The notes: generated by a model not told the origin, from the sequence alone. A stretch of DNA of 64,000 nt from Gymnothorax reevesii (GCA_029721435.1 CM056581.1:67752712-67816711), one strand, 5' to 3'. Shown: positions 1-10,259, numbered from the stretch's first letter. Made by a program: numbers and translations.

Positions 1-1000
1 AGAATACGAGGGATCACAATTAAATTTTCGAACCTTACCAAGGGTAGAGCTAGAGTATTTACATCATTATTACATTATTATTTACATGCACGCTTCTGGT
101 TTCAGCCATGGATTTTACTCACTCAGTGGTTTCAGTGCGCAAAACTTGTTTTACCTTTGCATTTTTATGCTACCGGCAGCACAGTGAGTTATTATTTTGG
201 AATTGTTACAGCATTATTATCATTTTTTTTTTTCAGGAAACATATTCCAGTATGTTCACGCAAAGCAAATAATGCAACTGTATATCAAACACTGACTTAG
301 CGTTGCGTAACTAATGAAAGGGAAAGGTTGCGGTGTTGCCAGAAATGCGCATTTTGACCCTGCAGTCAATGATTTCGACATGGAAAATTGACCTCCTATA
401 ATCTCCCGCACGTCATCCAAACACACGCGGGAATTTGGCGAGAAGCAGCAGCATCATTGGCAGCGCAGTTTAGAAATCTACTTGAGATGAAGATTCCCTC
501 AAATTAAGAAGACAAAATTCTAATTAAAATCTGGTTCAAGATTTTTGACAGTGTCATCCTGCTTATTGTGCTATGTGGATGTCAGATGAGGGGTCAACTC
601 AGTAAACTCAAGTACACTTGAAAAAAAAAAACAACAGAGATCCTGCATTCAGAATTCAGTAGAAATATCTGGCAGATTTTTAGTAAAACAGCAAAGGTAA
701 GCAAAGCAAAAATAGGCCAATTCATATTAATTGCACCATTTTAAAAGAATCCCCTAAATTCCTCATCCTTTGGTTGGAGGCAGTCAGAACCTGAGACACT
801 GGAACAAAGACAACACCAATAATTAAACATTTGCACCCAAAAAAATATGAATTGGCAAAGTATCTTTTCAACTCTCAGAGATAAAGAGCGGAGATGGCCC
901 TGACCAAGTACAGGTTCAATGACCACAGTCTACTTTTACAAATAGAAAAAGCACACTTAAAAAACATAGAAGCCCAAGGTAGATTGAATACATAAACAGA
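1..1000. other. unassigned AT-rich DNA
   Basis: I see no gene, tandem array or recognisable transposon here. Short homopolymers occur, such as a T run near 226 and an A run near 621. The short open frames have non-ATG starts and no family resemblance. Confidence 0.5.
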
Positions 1001-1077
1001 GACAGACATGCACTCCGTCTTTGTCAACATTAAAAAAAAGTCAAGACCATGTATTTTAAGAAATTTGATACTACACT

Positions 1078-1345
1078 TTTCCGATTACCTGAGACAAATA
1101 AAATGCAACTTATTTCGAGAAGGACACACAGCATCGGTCGCTGAAACATATGTGAAAATTTACCACAGCCAGAGAGACCGTGAGACAATCACCTGATCTT
1201 TGCAAACCACCCGGCAAGTAATATGTCTTATAGATAATCATTATTATGTCACATTTTATTTTGTGTTTACACTGTTCATTGTATTTTTTTCTTGCTTTTG
1301 CAATATGTCTCTATATGCCATGCTAATAAAGCTTATTAGAATCTG
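1078..1345 (+). pseudogene. LINE ORF2 C-terminus plus 3'UTR, fragment
   Basis: The frame ending at the TGA at 1194-1196 reads like the C-terminal tail of a fish LINE ORF2, with an AETYVKIYHSQRDRE stretch resembling the usual 'AAxYVxxCHxxRD' ending. About 130 bases of AT-rich sequence follow, with AATAAA at 1325-1330 and a 'gcttatt' ending typical of fish LINE 3' tails. It is therefore probably a 5'-truncated retrotransposon copy. The upstream reverse-transcriptase region is absent or unrecognisable. The match is from memory of the motif only, so the family is not named. Confidence 0.42.
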
Positions 1346-1349
1346 AAAA

Positions 1350-2464
1350 ATTCGAGAGAGTGAAAGCAAGGGCAGAGAGAGAGGAGGAGAGAAGAAGAGT
1401 AACTGAGAGAATACGAGTTTAGAGAAGTTGATGCAATGACCACATCCTACTTAAGGTCAGGGTGGGACAGTTATTTGCACATCTACTTTTTTCTGTTGCA
1501 ACATCACAGATATAACAGCTTCACTCAACAATCCATGATGAAAAACTATTATTTAAATAAAGCATACTACTAATTATAATATGAATATATTAATAAGTGT
1601 GCATTTGCTAAAAATTGGAGTTCCTGAAACAAAATGCAATACAAGTCATTTTTTAACTCCTTTGCAACAGTTGAAGCCATAATTTCAACATTGAATATGG
1701 TAAACTGAGAGTCTATTGAGGATATGAGAAATTATTTTAATGTTTCAACGTTGTTAATGGATCTCGGATGATAAAATAATTGGCATAAAGGTCAGTGTTT
1801 CCATATTGTTACTTATGGCAAAAGCGAGTAACATAAAATATTTTTGTTCTGTTTCATAAGCTTCTGTGAATCTATACATGATGTCTATTTACAGCATATG
1901 TCACAAATGAGGCCATCATTCCAATATTTCAATCTGGGCAAAAAACAGATTTCACATTAGGTTTACATCCAATTTGTATGACAAATTTTAACTGAATATT
2001 TAGAGGACTGGCAAAAGGAAATGCAAAGTTAGGCGCTTTTCCATACATGACTGATTTGCGGACATTATGAGTTGGTTTAATGGAGATGAGCAGTAGTTGT
2101 TATTCTCCAGCCTGGGGCTATTTACCATCACAGAAAACTTCTTCATCTCTCCAGTGCAGCGGGAGGCTTCAGTGACATTTAAGTCACGTGATTTGAGCAG
2201 TTCATCATTGAGTCACTGAATGTGTCCATGAAACCTAAGCCCAATGTACACCAGCACTGTAAAGAAGCTGAAGACTCAAGTGGCTGGTCAGTAGTGTCAG
2301 TAGAGCCAGTTGTTTGGAGCTCGTAGTGTTTTGGAAAGTCAGGTGCAAAAATGGAATGGGAAGGGGTGGATGGAGGGAAAGAGAAAATGAAAAAAATAAA
2401 TTGAACGAGAAGTGGAATTTTATGCAGAAGCAAAGGAACTAGCTGGAACTAATCAAAAACAAAC
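1350..2464. other. unassigned AT-rich DNA
   Basis: The first 70 bases are purine-rich (gagagag runs). The rest, up to the Tc1 element, shows no gene or repeat that I recognise. Confidence 0.45.
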
Positions 2465-2751
2465 TACACTCTACAATAATATAAACGCAACACTTTTGTT
2501 TTAGCTCCCATTTGTCATGAGATGGACTCAAAGATCTAAAATTCATTCCAGATACACAATATTACCATTTCTCTCAAACATTGTTCACAAATCTGTCTAA
2601 ATGTGTGATAGTGAGCACTTTTGCTTTGCTGAGACAATCCATCCCACCTCACAGGTGTGCCACATCAAGATGCTCATCAGACGCCATAATTAGTGCACAG
2701 GTGTACCTTATACTGCCCACAATAAAAGGCCACTCTGAAATGTGCAGTTTT
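2465..2751 (+). repeat. left TIR of the Tc1 element
   Basis: It is the reverse complement of 3810-4096 over its full 287 bases, about 97% identical by eye. The outer end has cactc and a conserved ataaacgcaacac block. The outermost ~20 bases differ most from the right arm, which could matter because transposase binding normally uses terminal sites. Confidence 0.93.
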
Positions 2752-2762
2752 GTCTCAGCAAA

Positions 2763-3776
2763 ATGCCACAGATGGCGCAAGCATTGCGGGAGCGTGCAAT
2801 TGGCATGCTGACAGCAGGAATGTCAACCAGATCTGTTGCTCGGGCACTGAATGTTCATTTCACCACCATAAGCCGTCTCCAAAGGCGTTTCAGAGAATAT
2901 GGCAGTACATCCAACCAGCCTCACAACCGCAGACCACGTGTAACCACACCAGCCCAGGACCTCCACATCCAGCAGGTTCACCTCCAAGATCGTCTGAGAC
3001 CAGCTACTCAGACAGCTGCTGAAACAATTGGTTTGCATAACCAAAGAATTTCTGCACAAACTGTCAGAAACCGTCTCAGGGAAGCTCAACTGCATGCTCG
3101 TCGTCCTCATCGGGGTCTTAACCTGACTCCAGATCGTCGCCGTAACAGACTTGAGTGGGCAAATGCTCACATTCGATGGCGTCTGGCACGTTGGAGAGGT
3201 GTTCTCTTCACGGATGAATCTCGGTTTACATTGTTCAGGGCAGATGGCAGGCAGCGTGTGTGGCGTCGTGTGGGTGAGCGCTTTGCTGATGTCAATGTTG
3301 TGGATCGAGTGGCCCACGGTGATGGTGGGGTTATGGTATGGGCAGGCATCTGTTATGGACGAAGAACACAGGTGCATTTTATTGATGGCATTTTGAATGC
3401 ACAGAGATACCGTGATGAGATCCTGAGGCCCATTGTTGTGCCATACATCCATGAACATCACCTCATGTTTCAGCAAGATAATGCACGGTCCCATGTTGCA
3501 AAGATCTGTACACAATTCTTGGAAACTGAAAATGTCCCAGTTCTTGCATGGCCAGCATACTCATCGGACATGTCACCCATTGAGCATGTTTGGGATGTGC
3601 TTGACTGGCGTATACGAAAGCGCGTACCAGTTCCCACTAATATCCAGCAACTTCGCCCAGCCATTGAAGAGGAGTGGACCAACATTCCACAGGCCACAAT
3701 TGACAATCTGATAAACTCTATGCGAAGAAGATGTGTTGCACTGCATGAGGCAAATGGTGGTCACACCAGATACTGA
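2763..3776 (+). CDS. Tc1-like transposase, DD34E, intact frame
   Basis: The frame is 337 codons and I chose the ATG at 2763. Seven upstream in-frame codons starting at a GTG lie partly in the TIR. Residues ~1-50 form the first helix-turn-helix, and RRPR at 57-59 resembles the GRPR linker. A second helix-turn-helix covers ~65-115. The catalytic domain has D151 (FTDESRF), a glycine-rich GDGGVMVW at 186-193, D239 (FQQDN) and E274 (SPIEH). Exactly 34 residues separate D239 and E274, giving the DD34E spacing of Tc1. In this family the protein binds the TIRs and cuts and pastes the element into TA sites. Two positions near the active site are odd: S243 (ARSH) and S268 (YSSD) sit where proline is usual, so activity is uncertain despite the open frame. 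Confidence 0.93.
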   Translation: MPQMAQALRERAIGMLTAGMSTRSVARALNVHFTTISRLQRRFREYGSTSNQPHNRRPRVTTPAQDLHIQQVHLQDRLRPATQTAAETIGLHNQRISAQTVRNRLREAQLHARRPHRGLNLTPDRRRNRLEWANAHIRWRLARWRGVLFTDESRFTLFRADGRQRVWRRVGERFADVNVVDRVAHGDGGVMVWAGICYGRRTQVHFIDGILNAQRYRDEILRPIVVPYIHEHHLMFQQDNARSHVAKICTQFLETENVPVLAWPAYSSDMSPIEHVWDVLDWRIRKRVPVPTNIQQLRPAIEEEWTNIPQATIDNLINSMRRRCVALHEANGGHTRY

Positions 3777-3809
3777 CTGGTTCTGAGTCCCCAGACCCCC
3801 AATAAAGCA

Positions 3810-4096
3810 AAAACTGCACATTTCAGGGTGGCCTTTTATTGTGGGCAGTATAAGGTACACCTGTGCACTAATCATGGTGTCTGATGAGCATCTTGATGTG
3901 GCACACCTGTGAGGTGGGATGGATTGTCTCAGCAAAGCAAAAGTGCTCACTATCACACATTTAGACAGATTTGTGAACAATGTTTGAGAGAAATGGTAAT
4001 ATTGTGTATCTGGAATGAATTTTAGATCTTTGAGTCCATCTCATGACAAATGGGAGCAAAAACAAAAGTGTTGCGTTTATACTTTTGTTGAGTGTA
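3810..4096 (-). repeat. right TIR of the Tc1 element
   Basis: This is the mirror of 2465-2751. It keeps what looks like the more canonical outer end (cactcaacaaaagtataaac read inward). The first differences from the left arm lie within 25 bases of the tip. Confidence 0.93.
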
Positions 4097-4269
4097 TGTA
4101 TTTAGTGAAAGACACTTTATTGACAAATTTGTTAAACAAGCAGTGGGAGATTGAGGGTTTGTAGAAGCAGTTTGGTTATAATAGAATATACAACAAAGCC
4201 CCAGGGGGAAAAGTGCCTAAAAATCTAAATATTCGATTTGATTGAAGTAACCTGTTCCCCAACGCAAAA

Positions 4270-4746
4270 CCAAGCGACTATAAAGGGAGTAGCCAGCGGC
4301 GTTTTGATCTCCTTCAAAGCTGATTTATTTCTGTAGGTGGAGGGCGTCCACGCCATTTAAAAGTTAAAGACAAGGGTTGTACATCGGTATTATTAGAATT
4401 TGAAACGGAGTTAACAGATCGAGTGTTATTAGACAATGTTTTTTAGAGGGTGAGGGCATTTCAAAGGGCTCCACTATAATGTTTTTGGTGTCAAGGATAC
4501 AGGCATGTAGCAGCTGTATGTAGAAGAAGGGAGTTCAGATATAAAAACTGTGGCAAAGATGGAATTACGGACGACGATTGCAAACTTCCAAAAGCAAGGG
4601 CTGTATGCTTTCAGTGTTAGGGAAAGCAAAAAGCCGGAGCAAAGCAGTGTGTGAGAAGCAAGCTTGTCACTGAAGTTGAACGGATGCGTGTACAGAGTAC
4701 AGTATCATATGCGGAGGCAGTTAAGAGAGTGGGGCAGGAAAAGTGA
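4270..4746 (+). pseudogene. LINE ORF1 (gag-like zinc-knuckle protein) relic
   Basis: Frame-by-frame reading gives a CCHC zinc knuckle near 4479-4520 (C-x2-C-x4-H-x4-C, CFWCQGYRHVAAVC), then a second decayed cysteine cluster containing YKNCGK and CFQC. A SYAEAVKRV stretch comes just before a TGA at 4744-4746. The order of knuckles followed by 'SYAEAV' matches ORF1 proteins of jockey/I-like fish LINEs, which bind the element RNA. A TAG lies inside the second knuckle near 4618, so the copy is dead. No endonuclease or reverse transcriptase follows, because the next 300 bases lead into a Tc1 fragment. Confidence 0.6.
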
Positions 4747-5054
4747 GCTGTCAGTAAAACAGCAGTGTACCGAGGAGTTGGTGAAAAAAGAATTAAGACA
4801 GACCTGAGGAGGAATATAGAGGTGTGCTCAAAAGACGGTTTATAACTTTTACAGCTATGTAATACAATGTCAGTGTACGTGACATTGAAACAAAAACTGT
4901 AAGTGTAAAGATGGTTTGTAGATTCTGGGAGGAAGTGATGTAAAGAGGGAAGAAATTCAGGGTATTTCAGAGTAAGGGTTCAGTGGAAGTCATTTAGCAT
5001 GTTGTTAGGCATGTAGGGATTAACAGCGACTGGTCGTTAGGATGAGGGTTTACA

Positions 5055-5760
5055 TACGGCAGGGAAAATAAGTATTCAACATTGTTCTCAGTAAATATAT
5101 TTCTAATGGGGTTATTGACATACATGAAATTTTCACCAGATGTCTGTAAAAACCCAAGTAATACACACATACAAAGAATTCAAAACAAATAAGTCCATAA
5201 ATTAAGTGCTGAGTAATAAAGTAGAATGAGACAGGGAATAAGTATTGAACACAAGAAGAAAATTAGGTGCAAAAAGGCATGGAAAGCCAAGAAACCAGTT
5301 GATATCTGTCAGTATTTAGAAAGTAATCCTGCACCCTATCAGTGCAAATTAATATCATCTGGTTTAGTTCTAATTGATGGCCTCTAAAAACGTTTCTCAT
5401 TACCAAGGTGTCACACAAGAAGCATCTCATTATGGTTAAAAGCAAAGAGCTCTCTCAAGGCCGTTGCAACCTCATTGTTGCAAAACATACTGATGGCATT
5501 GGTTACAAATGTATTTCTAAACTTCTGAATGTTCCAGTGAGCACTGTTGGGGCCATAATCCAGAAGTGGAAAGAACATCATTTCACCATAAACTGGCCAC
5601 AACCAGATGCTCCGAGCAAGATTGCTGACAGACGAGTCAAAAGAATAATCGGTAGAGTTGTCCAAGAGCCAAGGAAGGCTCTTTCCTATTTGCTTAGTTA
5701 AATCCAGATAGTTTTTTTTTGGCATAAATTTACTCACCAAAAAAAGTTGGTGGGTATTGA
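5055..5760 (+). mobile_element. 5' part of a Tc1-like element
   Basis: This starts at tacggcagggaaaataagt and keeps a long leader with repeated 'aagtattgaacac' motifs typical of one abundant fish Tc1 family. It continues into the transposase N-terminus and stops soon after the first DNA-binding region. The catalytic half and right TIR are missing, and the next sequence is an antisense Tc1 relic of a different family. Confidence 0.75.
5432..5701 (+). pseudogene. Tc1 transposase N-terminal fragment
   Basis: From the ATG at 5432, about 89 codons encode a paired-type helix-turn-helix. KSKELSQGRCNLIV, VSTVGAIIQKWKEH and a degenerate GRPR-like linker region are visible. The frame ends at a TAA near 5699. 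No DDE residues are present. It resembles the first quarter of a ~340-residue Tc1 transposase and is not expected to be functional. Confidence 0.75.
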
Positions 5761-5946
5761 AATTGCAAGGTCAATCACAAACAAATAATGTTGAGTAACT
5801 GGTTCCAAACTAATTGCATCTTAACAAAGAAGGAATTGAGGAAACAATTCACCCGATATTCCATTACCTACACAGTTATCTAATTGTCATCGTCCGTGAA
5901 AGTAGGAATGGGTAGGAAACAAAAATTGAAAGTTGACATTATTCCG

Positions 5947-7440
5947 TCAATAGTGCGTAATGCCCTCGTTATAGGCAAAACATTCATTGATTCGTCAAGG
6001 CATCGTGCGTATGAATCTACCTATGGTGATTTGATGCAGTCTGTCCCATTCTTCCACCAACGTCCGGCCAAGTTTATCTCGCGTTGCTGGTGGCCTATCA
6101 TGTTGATGCACAAGTTGACCCAAAATGTCTTAGACATTTTCAATGGTGGAAAGCTCAGGGCTCACTGCTGGCCAGGGTTGATATTGTGCCGTTGAAGGTG
6201 GTGTTATGTATGAGCATTTTATGTACAGCATTGTATATCATTTGTAAATGGAAACGTGTTAGATCTGTGCTTCCTTGTTTATTTTGTTCATCATTTAGCA
6301 CCCTCTGGTGGTATGTCTGTATAACAGTCTATTTCATGTGATCTGATGCAATACCATTTGTTTGTGATGAAATAGACTAGTGCTTTCTAGAGGATTCTGG
6401 CATCTTCTTGCTTGCAGGGGGCCAGATCCCCCAGGACTTCTGTAGATCTTTCCAGAATGTTCCTTGGCTATATAAATGCTGTGATTTGGTCAAGGGGGAT
6501 TTTTGTATTGGCATCAGAGTAACATGGTGGCATTTATTATATGAGTACACAGTGGATTATTTGTTTATTATTTTAAATATTAAATTTAAATTTTTGGACC
6601 TAATCGGTGAAGAATAAATTTGTTTAAGTTGTCATTGCTGGATTTCTTTGTTGTGATTTTCAAGTCATAACAGTGGTTATTGACTATTCTTGCATGGTGA
6701 GCATGGGTGTTGTCCTCTTGAAAGACAAAACTACGCCCCACCCGACATGCAAATGAGAAAACATTGGGTGTCAGTATGTCGTTGCAATAGAACTGGCCAG
6801 AGACTCTTCCTTGCTCAATATGGAGAGAGGTTGGTTAGTCATATTGATCCAACCTCACACTGTAACAGACCCACCACCAAATCTGTCATGCTGCCTCAGG
6901 TTAACATTGGCGGGGAGTTTGTTACGACGTTACCAGATGTGACCACTTCCATCAAGGAAGTCTAAAGTGTGTCGGAACTCATCAGAGAACTTTACTCGTG
7001 ACCTCAGTCGATTTCCCCAGTGCCTGCTTTGTAAACACCTTTGGCAATGCGGTGGTTGGTCAATGGCGGCACTATGCGAGGCCATCAAGCATGAAGAACG
7101 GCATTGTGTAGACGATTTCTATGTGTCTGACCTGTCACTCGGACATTAGTAGCCTGGTGTAGGTTTGGAGCAATCTGATTTACTTGAGTGCAATTTCTCA
7201 GAGCCTGGGCACGACTCAACTTATCCTGGGCTCTTGTAGTTGACTGTGGATGCTCTGAACGGCGTTAATCATCAATATTATGGGTTTACCTGCTTCATAA
7301 TCTACTAATCACAGACTGGGAAGCATTGAAGAAATTGGCAACCTCAGACTGAGAGCTGCCAGTTTTAAGCATACTAATTGCTCTTAGACGTTCAGCACGA
7401 TGGAGACGTTGCATTGCAAAAAAGCAATGTCTCAAAGGAT
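5947..7440 (-). pseudogene. Tc1-like transposase relic, split by a solo LTR
   Basis: Read on the minus strand from ~7440, several frames give Tc1 pieces in order. There is a helix-turn-helix region near 7400-7250, KFSDEF near 6990, DRFGGGSVTV near 6885, then a stretch matching the region before the second catalytic Asp. After a 475-base interruption, the C-terminal part reads LVEEWDRLHQITIGRFIRTM and ends with the GITHY motif and a stop at 5947-5949. The GITHY ending corresponds to the usual 'GGHTRY' terminus. Many stops and frameshifts make this an old copy. The interruption is the solo LTR at 6202-6672, so the LTR arrived after this element. Confidence 0.75.
6202..6672 (+). mobile_element. 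solo LTR of an LTR retrotransposon
   Basis: The 471-bp block begins TGTTATG and ends CATAACA, a perfect 7-bp terminal inverted repeat with TG...CA ends. It is flanked on both sides by GTGG (6198-6201 and 6673-6676), a 4-bp TSD. A TATA box (tatataaat, ~6470) and AATAAA (6613-6618) are in the right order for a plus-strand LTR. Removing the block and one GTGG rejoins the antisense Tc1 relic on either side. Solo LTRs arise when the two LTRs of a full element recombine. The family is not identified; a 4-bp TSD fits Gypsy, BEL or retrovirus-like elements. Confidence 0.85.
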
Positions 7441-7449
7441 GTCTCAGAT

Positions 7450-8385
7450 AAACAAAATCAACAAAGGATTGCAGTCTGATGCTATCAAAATGAAAGAAGT
7501 TTCAATCACAAGGGAGTACATGACCGTTCTCTAAAGTGTCAAATTTGAATATGCATCCCGCCCACGTGTTCGGAATTCCCAAGTGCTGCACATGCGCACC
7601 ATTGGCTGTGTTTTGCTGCTCTGTTTCGGAGCAATTCATGTTATCTTCATAGTAATCAGTTACTGTATCCATAATGCAGTCATTATTTTGTTATTGACAT
7701 TGAAATTCAAATATAGATAGATAGATAGATCCCGGCGATGGATTCTGCATGGGCCTGGCTCATCTCGAAGGAGCCCAATATCTCCCATAGGCAGAATTGT
7801 CTCTGTATCTATCAGTGTAAAAGTTGCAGTGTGGTAGGTCCAAAGGTATCGCCTCATTAACATTTGCACTAAAGCTAACACGCTGCACTAGGTCGCAAAT
7901 GTGTTCCCACAAAGCATTTTTCCACGGTTGGTTTGCAATGTCAGCAATAACATATAAGAGTGAATTATGTCAATAGCCAGCTATCCAACTAGCTGCGTAG
8001 TTTAAACTAAGGTAACAATGACAAAATATATCCAGTTTGTTTTATTTGCAAATGACAGGACATGTTACAGCTAGGAAACTACATTCACTGGTATGGAAAG
8101 CTAGTTATGTTTTGTGGCTATGCGCCAACTAGCAACCTAACCTTAGCTAGCCTAACGCCATAGCTATCAAGCTAGCGATGTTAAACCAATATTCCTATGG
8201 TTGTACATGTACTTTAGGCTTACATTTAAAGTGAGAGCTAATGCTATCCTTGGACTGACTGGTATCACCATTCGCTAATCCAAGTTTAGCCAATTCAAGC
8301 CATCCAGGCAGTATTGCTTCAAAATATGAGCTCCGCAGAACAATTTATCACTTCTTGTATTAAATGGCCACTTAGCTAGACAGTG
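7450..8385. other. unassigned DNA with a short (ATAG)n tract
   Basis: A small ATAG microsatellite lies at about 7712-7730. From ~8100 on the sequence is rich in gctag/ctagc words. I found no coding relic. Confidence 0.5.
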
Positions 8386-8552
8386 ATTATTAAAGTACAA
8401 GGAAATTTTAATTGGCTAGTTAGCTAGCTAGTAGTTATAACAGTACAAGCAAATTGCACTTAACCAGTTAGTGAGCTGACTAGCGGTTATTACAATACAA
8501 GAGAACTGTGAATGGCTAGTTAGCTAGGAGTTATTGCAGATCAAGCAAATGA
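8386..8552 (+). repeat. degenerate tandem repeat, ~46-52-bp unit
   Basis: Three full units and part of a fourth begin near 8386, 8434, 8486 and 8530. Each has gttat(t/a)...agtacaag, an AT-rich middle and a gctagttagctag ending. Confidence 0.7.
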
Positions 8553-8647
8553 TAGTTTCATGTGAATGTACTGACATAAAATCATAAGTTGATGTACATT
8601 TTGTGATAGAATTCACGTGGAGGGATCAATTTTCCCTAGGGGACTAA

Positions 8648-8950
8648 GGGGAATGTTCAAGATTAAAGGGTCTCACACTTGGTTTTGCGATGGTAGGACT
8701 CCTGAGTTTTGAATGACTAGCGAGTTCTTGCCTGTTTTTCAACAAGGTTGCCAACTTGGGTCCACATCAAATGCTATTGAACAACCTGTGCTAAAGTGTG
8801 GACACTGGCATTGAAAATAGTAGGTGCCATCTACAAAAGCGAAGAGGAACTGTTTGCAGATGATCTCATTCATCTTTGAATGACAAAACATAGCTAGATT
8901 GTTTATGAGGCAAGAACTTGCGGGTGCTTGATCGATCTTGAACATGCCCT
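8648..8950. mobile_element. palindromic MITE-like element, copy 1
   Basis: The ends are inverted: ggggaatgttcaagat at 8648 and atcttgaacatgccct at 8935-8950. Inside, gcgagttcttgcctg near 8720 pairs with caggcaagaactcgc-like sequence near 8908, so the inverted homology goes beyond the tips. The terminal motif recurs in the element at 14382-14590. There is no coding capacity, and no clear TSD was found. Confidence 0.55.
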
Positions 8951-9204
8951 TGATTTTCAAAGACATAGGCACAGGAGACGTGTTGGCCAAGGTGCTTTCA
9001 CGTTAGATTTGATTGTTTTGTACCATGCCAGAGTATGATTGCCCCTCCTCCCCGCACCCACTGTCAGACAGCTTTCACATAAGTAATGTCATTCCTTACC
9101 CGAGTGCACTTGTGTATGTAAAAATTCCGATACAGTAGGTGGCAGCATACACCTAGTTGGTTTTCAAATTGCCAATATATGCAAAGAAGAAGAAGCAAAA
9201 GCTT

Positions 9205-9475
9205 GCATCATCAAGAACCATAGACTGTATAAAAAGATGGACGCAGCACTTGGGTCTGGAAACTGAGGCGAATGCGGAAGTCTCCAAAATTTGCATTCTA
9301 TTCTATGGCCAGCAGATGGTGACGTCGGTGGTTGCAGAAAGAAGTTCAATCTGATAGAAGTCTATGAGAAAATGACCCAACTTTTCCACCTGATTTATTA
9401 TTTAAATAATGATTTTCCACTTAATTTTATGGTATCTATCACAAGTTTCAAGTCTCTTTCAATAAACTGTATATA
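9205..9475 (+). repeat. interspersed repeat fragment (catagactgtataaaaagatg family)
   Basis: This begins aaccatagactgtataaaaag and contains 'gatggtgacgtcggtggttgcag'-like words that I recall from a dispersed fish repeat. A related piece in the opposite orientation is at ~10260-10520, on the other side of the deleted Tc1. No frame or TIR is evident. Confidence 0.5.
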
Positions 9476-10157
9476 TACATCCCCATCCATAATTTTTGGC
9501 ACCCCAATCTGGAGTTTGCTAAGCGGTACTGGACTTCAACTGGGACCGTGTGCTTTGGTCAAATGAGCCTAAGATAGCGCTTTTTGGCAACAAACACTCT
9601 AAGTGGGTCTGGCGGAACACAAAAGATGAGTATGCAGAGAAGCACCTCCTGCCCACTGTGAAGTATGGGGGAGGATCGGTGATGCTGTGGGCCTGTTTCT
9701 CTTCCAGAGGCCTTGGGAACCTTGTTAGGGTGCATGGCATCATGAACGCTTTGAAATACCAGGACATTTTAAATCTAAATCTGGTGGCCTCTGCCCAAAG
9801 GCTGAAGATGGGTCATCACTGGGTTTTTCAGCAAGATAATGACCCTAAACATGTGGCCAAATCTACAAAGAAATGGTTCACCAGACACAGAATCAAGCTC
9901 CTCTTATGGCCATCTCAGTCCCCAGACCTCAACATTATTAACATCAGGGGTGCTAATAATTGTGGCGCACATGATTTGATGTAAAATAATTATTTCTTAA
10001 TGTGGGATTTTTTTTCCCACTGAATAAATGCACTTGAATTAAAGGTTGGATTTTCCTCTTTTTTTCATTGTGGTCCTAAATTATTTAGAAAAAAACTGAA
10101 TTTATCAGAAGCTAAAGAACACATCTTAACCAGGGATGCCAATAATTAGGGAGGGTG

Positions 10158-10160
<3 letters not shown>
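9476..10160 (+). mobile_element. internally deleted Tc1-like element
   Basis: The left tip (tccataatttttggcacccc) is joined directly to the middle of the transposase. The right tip (ccaataattagggagggtgcta) remains. The N-terminal DNA-binding half is missing, and so is the stretch after the catalytic Asp-Asn motif. The same family is present in longer form at 49745-50750, which shows what was lost. The (TA)n tract begins at its right TA target. Confidence 0.85.
9514..9984 (+). pseudogene. Tc1 transposase catalytic-core fragment
   Basis: The block encodes FAKRYW, then after a frameshift LWSNEPKIALF, KWVWRNTKDEYAEKHLLP, KYGGGSVMLWACFSS, FQQDNDPKHVAK and WPSQSPDLN. The first catalytic Asp in 'SDE' has become Asn (SNE). 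The third catalytic residue is lost because the frame jumps into TIR sequence right after SPDLN. It is closely related to the protein fragment at 50447-50760. Confidence 0.85.

Positions 10161-10219
<59 letters not shown>
10159..10219. repeat. (TA)n microsatellite
   Basis: About 30 TA units lie immediately beside the right end of the deleted Tc1. The array may have grown from the TA target or TSD. Confidence 0.95.
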
Positions 10220-10221
<2 letters not shown>

Positions 10222-10259
10222 TGATGTTTTGAAAATTATGGTCCCAAATAGATTAGAAT

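Larger units (their letters stand above)
2465..4096 (+). mobile_element. complete Tc1-like transposon (DD34E) with long TIRs
   Basis: This 1632-bp element starts and ends at a TA dinucleotide, the usual Tc1/mariner target. It has 287-bp TIRs at 2465-2751 and 3810-4096 around one open transposase frame. The arms are collinear without gaps and differ at only about 8-9 positions, four of them in the outermost 20 bases. Near-identical arms plus an uninterrupted frame point to a young insertion compared with the other Tc1 copies in this window, all of which are broken. The 3' untranslated part carries AATAAA just after the stop codon, near 3801. The TIRs are much longer than the short TIRs of many mariners. 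Confidence 0.95.

Noticed and set aside
2823..3515. 230-codon minus-strand frame opposite the transposase
   Set aside because: It is a shadow of the Tc1 transposase frame. It has no independent motif, and it disappears in decayed copies.
3573..3980. 135-codon minus-strand frame sharing its first ~55 residues with one at 2581
   Set aside because: The shared peptide is just the two TIRs read outward-in, as expected for inverted repeats.
8739..8990. 83-codon minus-strand frame as a host exon
   Set aside because: It overlaps the palindromic MITE and shows no known domain.
9476..10160. A complete Tc1 element
   Set aside because: Both tips are present, but the N-terminal and C-terminal transposase regions are deleted.
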